DNA of 8,674 bases from Pseudomonadota bacterium (GTDB lineage: Bacteria; Pseudomonadota; Alphaproteobacteria; Rhizobiales; Xanthobacteraceae): positions 1 through 8,674 of the forward strand of contig JAJYAH010000258.1 in assembly GCA_021779635.1 (NCBI GenBank), written 5' to 3'. This document shows, piece by piece, positions 6,801 to 8,674 of the stretch (positions within the stretch are counted from its first letter, which is position 1; each line of letters starts with the position of its first letter). The translations under genes and the position numbers were made by a program. The notes below the pieces were generated by a model. That model worked only from the letters and a program-made list of their open reading frames with translations. It searched no databases and was not told the origin of the DNA.

Positions 6801-6838
6801 TTGACATTTGTTATAATTAATTTGAACATTGTTACAAG
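6801..6838. promoter_or_regulatory. AT-rich divergent promoter/operator between the regulator and the binding-protein gene
   Basis: This AT-rich block stands out from the GC-rich surroundings. Its centre is a 20-bp near-palindrome, TGTTATAATTAATTTGAACA (6809-6828), with half-sites TGTTxxAATT / AATTxxAACA matching at 16 of 20 positions; it resembles the 16-bp E. coli deo operator TGTTAGAATTCTAACA. A 13-bp direct repeat (6801-6813 and 6822-6834, 10 of 13 identical) recurs at a 21-bp step, two helical turns. On the reverse strand, TTGTAA (6837-6832) and TATAAC (6815-6810), 16 bp apart, make a credible promoter for the regulator. On the forward strand, TTGACA (6801-6806) and TATAAT (6812-6817) are perfect hexamers but not at a usable distance from each other, so a forward promoter is likely but unassigned. 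The fused SorC regulator probably binds here (inference). Confidence 0.55.
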
Positions 6839-6940
6839 AGGCAACGATTGCCGCGGATTGTCCTGGTAGGCTTTCGTTGCAGCACGAATGGTCGGCAAAA
6901 GGCCAAGGCGCGAACGCGCCGGTTGCACAGGGAGGGAACA

Positions 6941-8431
6941 GTGAAAAAATTCAATGACTCGTATCGCGGGCCTGGATTGGCCATGCCGCGTCGCACGCTG
7001 CTCAAGGGTGGCGCCATCGCGGGACTTGCGGGAATCGTCGGCGCCCCGTTCATCAACCGCCTTCAGGCCAAGGAGGCACACCCGCTTGCCGGCAAGAAGA
7101 TCGACATGAACATCCTGGGCATCGCCGGCTGGCTGCCGTCTTCATTGGGCGTGAAGATGTCGCCGATCTTTGCCGACTATGTGAAAGAGCGTTTCGGTTA
7201 CCAAGTGTCGTTCGGCTTCGCGGAAGCGCCGTTCTCCGATCTTTTTCAGAAAGCGGCGACGTCGCTGGCAACCAAGAGCCAGGAATACAACATCATCATT
7301 TCGGATTCGCAGTGGCTCGGCGCGCTCGCCAAGCCGGGCTGGATTCTCAAGCTCAACGACGTGATCGCGAAGAACAAGGAACTTCAGATCGATTGGTATT
7401 CCAACACGATCACGGAGGCCTATCAGATCTATCCGGACGGCAGCAAGGATTTGTGGGGACTACCCCAGGAGGGCGACACCATCGCGCTGTTCGTTCGCAA
7501 GGACATGCTGGCCGATCCCAAGGAGCAGGAGGCGTTCCAGGCGAAATACAATGCCAAGCTGCCGCAGACCTTCGAGGACTTCGAGAATCTTACGATGACC
7601 GAGTTCGAGAAGGTGGCTGAATTCTTCACCCGTCCCGACAAGCAGCTGTGGGGCACGGCGATGCAATACAGCCGCGTCTACGATTTCTGCACCTGCTACC
7701 TTTATCCGTTCATGTGGAGTCAGGGCGGGGAGGTTTGGGATCCGAAAACCGGGCAGGTCGAGGGGATCCTGAACTCCGCGATCAATGCCAAGGCCATGGA
7801 GCAGGCCAAAGGCTGGCTGAAATACCAACCACCTGGTGCACTCAACTACGGGATCGCCGAAGAGATTGACGTCTTTACGCAAGGCAAGGTGTTTTCCTGC
7901 TTCCAGTGGGCCGCGGTCGGCCTCGCCATGATCACACCGGAGAACAAGGACAAGGTCATGGTCGTGCCGCCGCCCAAGCACGGCACGGGCGCGGCAGCCA
8001 AGCGGATCTACACGATCGGCGGCCAGCCCTGGGTGATCAATGCCTTCAACGACGAGGCCAAGATGCGCGTCGCCCTCGACTTCATGAAGTGGTGGTATCT
8101 GCCGGAGACCACGCTGGAGTTCGCCAAGCGCGGCGGCAATCCCTGCGACAAGGCGACGTTGTCGAACCCGAACTTCGACAAGATCAACCCCTGGGGCCGC
8201 GCCTACAAATACATGCTCGAGCCCGGCCGCTCGCGCGATTTCTGGCACGATCCGAAATACTCGGAAATGCTGGCGCTTCAGCAGGAAGGCTTTACTTCCT
8301 TCATGACCGGCCAGACCGCCAGCGCGGCGCGGGCGCTCGACTATATCGCCTGCGGTCAGCAGCAGATCCTCCACGACGAAGGCGTCGCCAAGACGGCTCC
8401 CTCCGACAAGTGTGCATCGGTCTCTCTCTGA
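6941..8431 (+). CDS. ABC sugar transporter substrate-binding protein (family 1) with Tat signal
   Basis: A 496-residue extracellular solute-binding protein of the CUT1 / family 1 sugar type, the periplasmic receptor of an ABC importer. The N-terminus has a twin-arginine signal: PRRTLLKGG with Arg17-Arg18, a hydrophobic stretch at about residues 23-38, and likely cleavage after LQA (about residue 43). The mature part shows a family-typical Trp/Tyr-rich pattern (WGLPQEGD, YPFMWSQGGEVWD, and a GKVFSCFQWAA hinge segment). At about 450 mature residues it is longer than maltose-binding protein. The GTG at 6941 is chosen because GGAGGG (6931-6936) stands just upstream; an internal ATG at 6983 would begin right at the twin arginines. 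It is divergent from the SorC regulator and followed by a permease gene, so it opens the uptake operon. The ligand is unknown. Confidence 0.94.
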   Translation: MKKFNDSYRGPGLAMPRRTLLKGGAIAGLAGIVGAPFINRLQAKEAHPLAGKKIDMNILGIAGWLPSSLGVKMSPIFADYVKERFGYQVSFGFAEAPFSDLFQKAATSLATKSQEYNIIISDSQWLGALAKPGWILKLNDVIAKNKELQIDWYSNTITEAYQIYPDGSKDLWGLPQEGDTIALFVRKDMLADPKEQEAFQAKYNAKLPQTFEDFENLTMTEFEKVAEFFTRPDKQLWGTAMQYSRVYDFCTCYLYPFMWSQGGEVWDPKTGQVEGILNSAINAKAMEQAKGWLKYQPPGALNYGIAEEIDVFTQGKVFSCFQWAAVGLAMITPENKDKVMVVPPPKHGTGAAAKRIYTIGGQPWVINAFNDEAKMRVALDFMKWWYLPETTLEFAKRGGNPCDKATLSNPNFDKINPWGRAYKYMLEPGRSRDFWHDPKYSEMLALQQEGFTSFMTGQTASAARALDYIACGQQQILHDEGVAKTAPSDKCASVSL

Positions 8432-8442
8432 ACGATGATCCA

Positions 8443-8480
8443 TGGCCGGCGTGGCATGCACGCCACGCCGGCCAACTTCT
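8443..8480 (+). terminator. Strong hairpin between binding-protein and permease genes (attenuator/terminator)
   Basis: A perfect 13-bp stem pairs TGGCCGGCGTGGC (8443-8455) with GCCACGCCGGCCA (8462-8474) around the 6-nt loop ATGCAC, followed by ACTTCTTTTCG. It begins 12 nt after the binding-protein stop and ends 33 nt before the permease ATG. It could terminate part of the transcription or protect the upstream mRNA from 3' exonucleases, so that the periplasmic receptor is made in excess over the permease, as at malE-malF. The U-tract is interrupted, so partial rather than full termination is likely. Confidence 0.65.
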
Positions 8481-8507
8481 TTTCGAGCGCGTCAAGGTTC
8501 CTGCTTC

Positions 8508-8674
8508 ATGTCCAGCACGCACGCCGGGTCGATCGGGCGAAAACCTGGCATTGCCGGGATATTCGACGCGCGCACCAGATTGACGGTTTCGCTTCTCGCG
8601 CCGGTTCTGCTCTTCTTCATCGTGTTCAACACGATTCCGACGCTGTGGCTGCTCGGCCTGTCCTTCAGATCGGA
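8508..8674 (+). CDS. Sugar ABC transporter permease, N-terminal part (partial)
   Basis: An open frame from ATG 8508 runs off the right edge, giving 55 complete codons. A short polar N-terminus is followed by RLTVSLLAPVLLFFIVFNT (about residues 24-42), which is strongly hydrophobic and suits a first membrane segment, and then IPTLWLLGLSFRSD, which has the W-x-L-x-L-SF pattern seen after TM1 in MalF/UgpA-type CUT1 permeases. It would form half of the inner-membrane channel of the importer. A modest AAGG (8494-8497) lies 10 nt upstream. Its place directly after the binding-protein gene supports the call; the EAA loop needed to confirm the family lies outside the window. Confidence 0.85.
   Translation, partial: MSSTHAGSIGRKPGIAGIFDARTRLTVSLLAPVLLFFIVFNTIPTLWLLGLSFRS

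Noticed and set aside
6800..6836. Forward sigma-70 promoter from TTGACA (6801-6806) with TATAAT (6812-6817)
   Set aside because: The two perfect hexamers are only 5 bp apart, so they cannot serve one promoter; partners at 16-18 bp are poor matches.
7460..8461. Reverse frame of 333 codons opposite the binding protein
   Set aside because: The forward frame is a clear solute-binding protein; the reverse product has no recognisable motif.
1..8674. CRISPR array, insertion sequence, prophage or toxin-antitoxin genes
   Set aside because: No regularly spaced repeats, transposase, integrase, terminal inverted repeats or phage-like proteins were seen in any frame.

Overview
The window reads as a GC-rich alphaproteobacterial chromosome, most likely order Hyphomicrobiales (Rhizobiales). 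The left edge carries the maf - yacG - tRNA-Phe arrangement that I associate with that group. Most of the rest is a rhizobial-style carbohydrate uptake and breakdown locus. The taxonomy is inferred from gene order and protein style; no marker gene here fixes a genus.

Layout. Positions 1-241 hold the 3' end of a Maf-type nucleotide pyrophosphatase gene, overlapped by yacG (231-443). A tRNA-Phe gene with encoded CCA lies at 591-666, behind a plausible sigma-70 promoter. A forward SDR dehydrogenase gene follows (800-1651). It converges, with only 9 bp between stop codons, on a long reverse-strand gene set. In transcription order that set is: a SorC-family sugar-responsive regulator joined in frame to DhaK (6799-4718), dhaL (4661-4020), a TIM-barrel sugar isomerase/epimerase (3867-2812) and a Gfo/Idh/MocA oxidoreductase (2812-1661). 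Divergent from the regulator is a sugar ABC importer: a Tat-type substrate-binding protein (6941-8431), a strong hairpin, and the first 55 codons of an inner-membrane permease that runs off the window (8508-8674). No stretch longer than 300 bases lacks a gene.

How the genes fit together. The inferred scheme is as follows. The binding protein and permease bring in a sugar, polyol or sugar derivative. The Gfo/Idh enzyme and the TIM-barrel enzyme oxidise and isomerise or epimerise it. DhaK/DhaL phosphorylates a short ketose such as dihydroxyacetone or a C4/C5 relative. The SorC-type sensor controls the divergent promoters through an AT-rich 141-bp gap that contains a 20-bp near-palindrome resembling the E. 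coli DeoR operator. The substrate cannot be read from the sequence.

The most unusual observation is that no stop codon separates the SorC regulator from DhaK. The frame is open for 693 codons, yet a strong Shine-Dalgarno sequence sits just before the DhaK methionine. The locus may therefore make both a regulator-kinase fusion and free DhaK.
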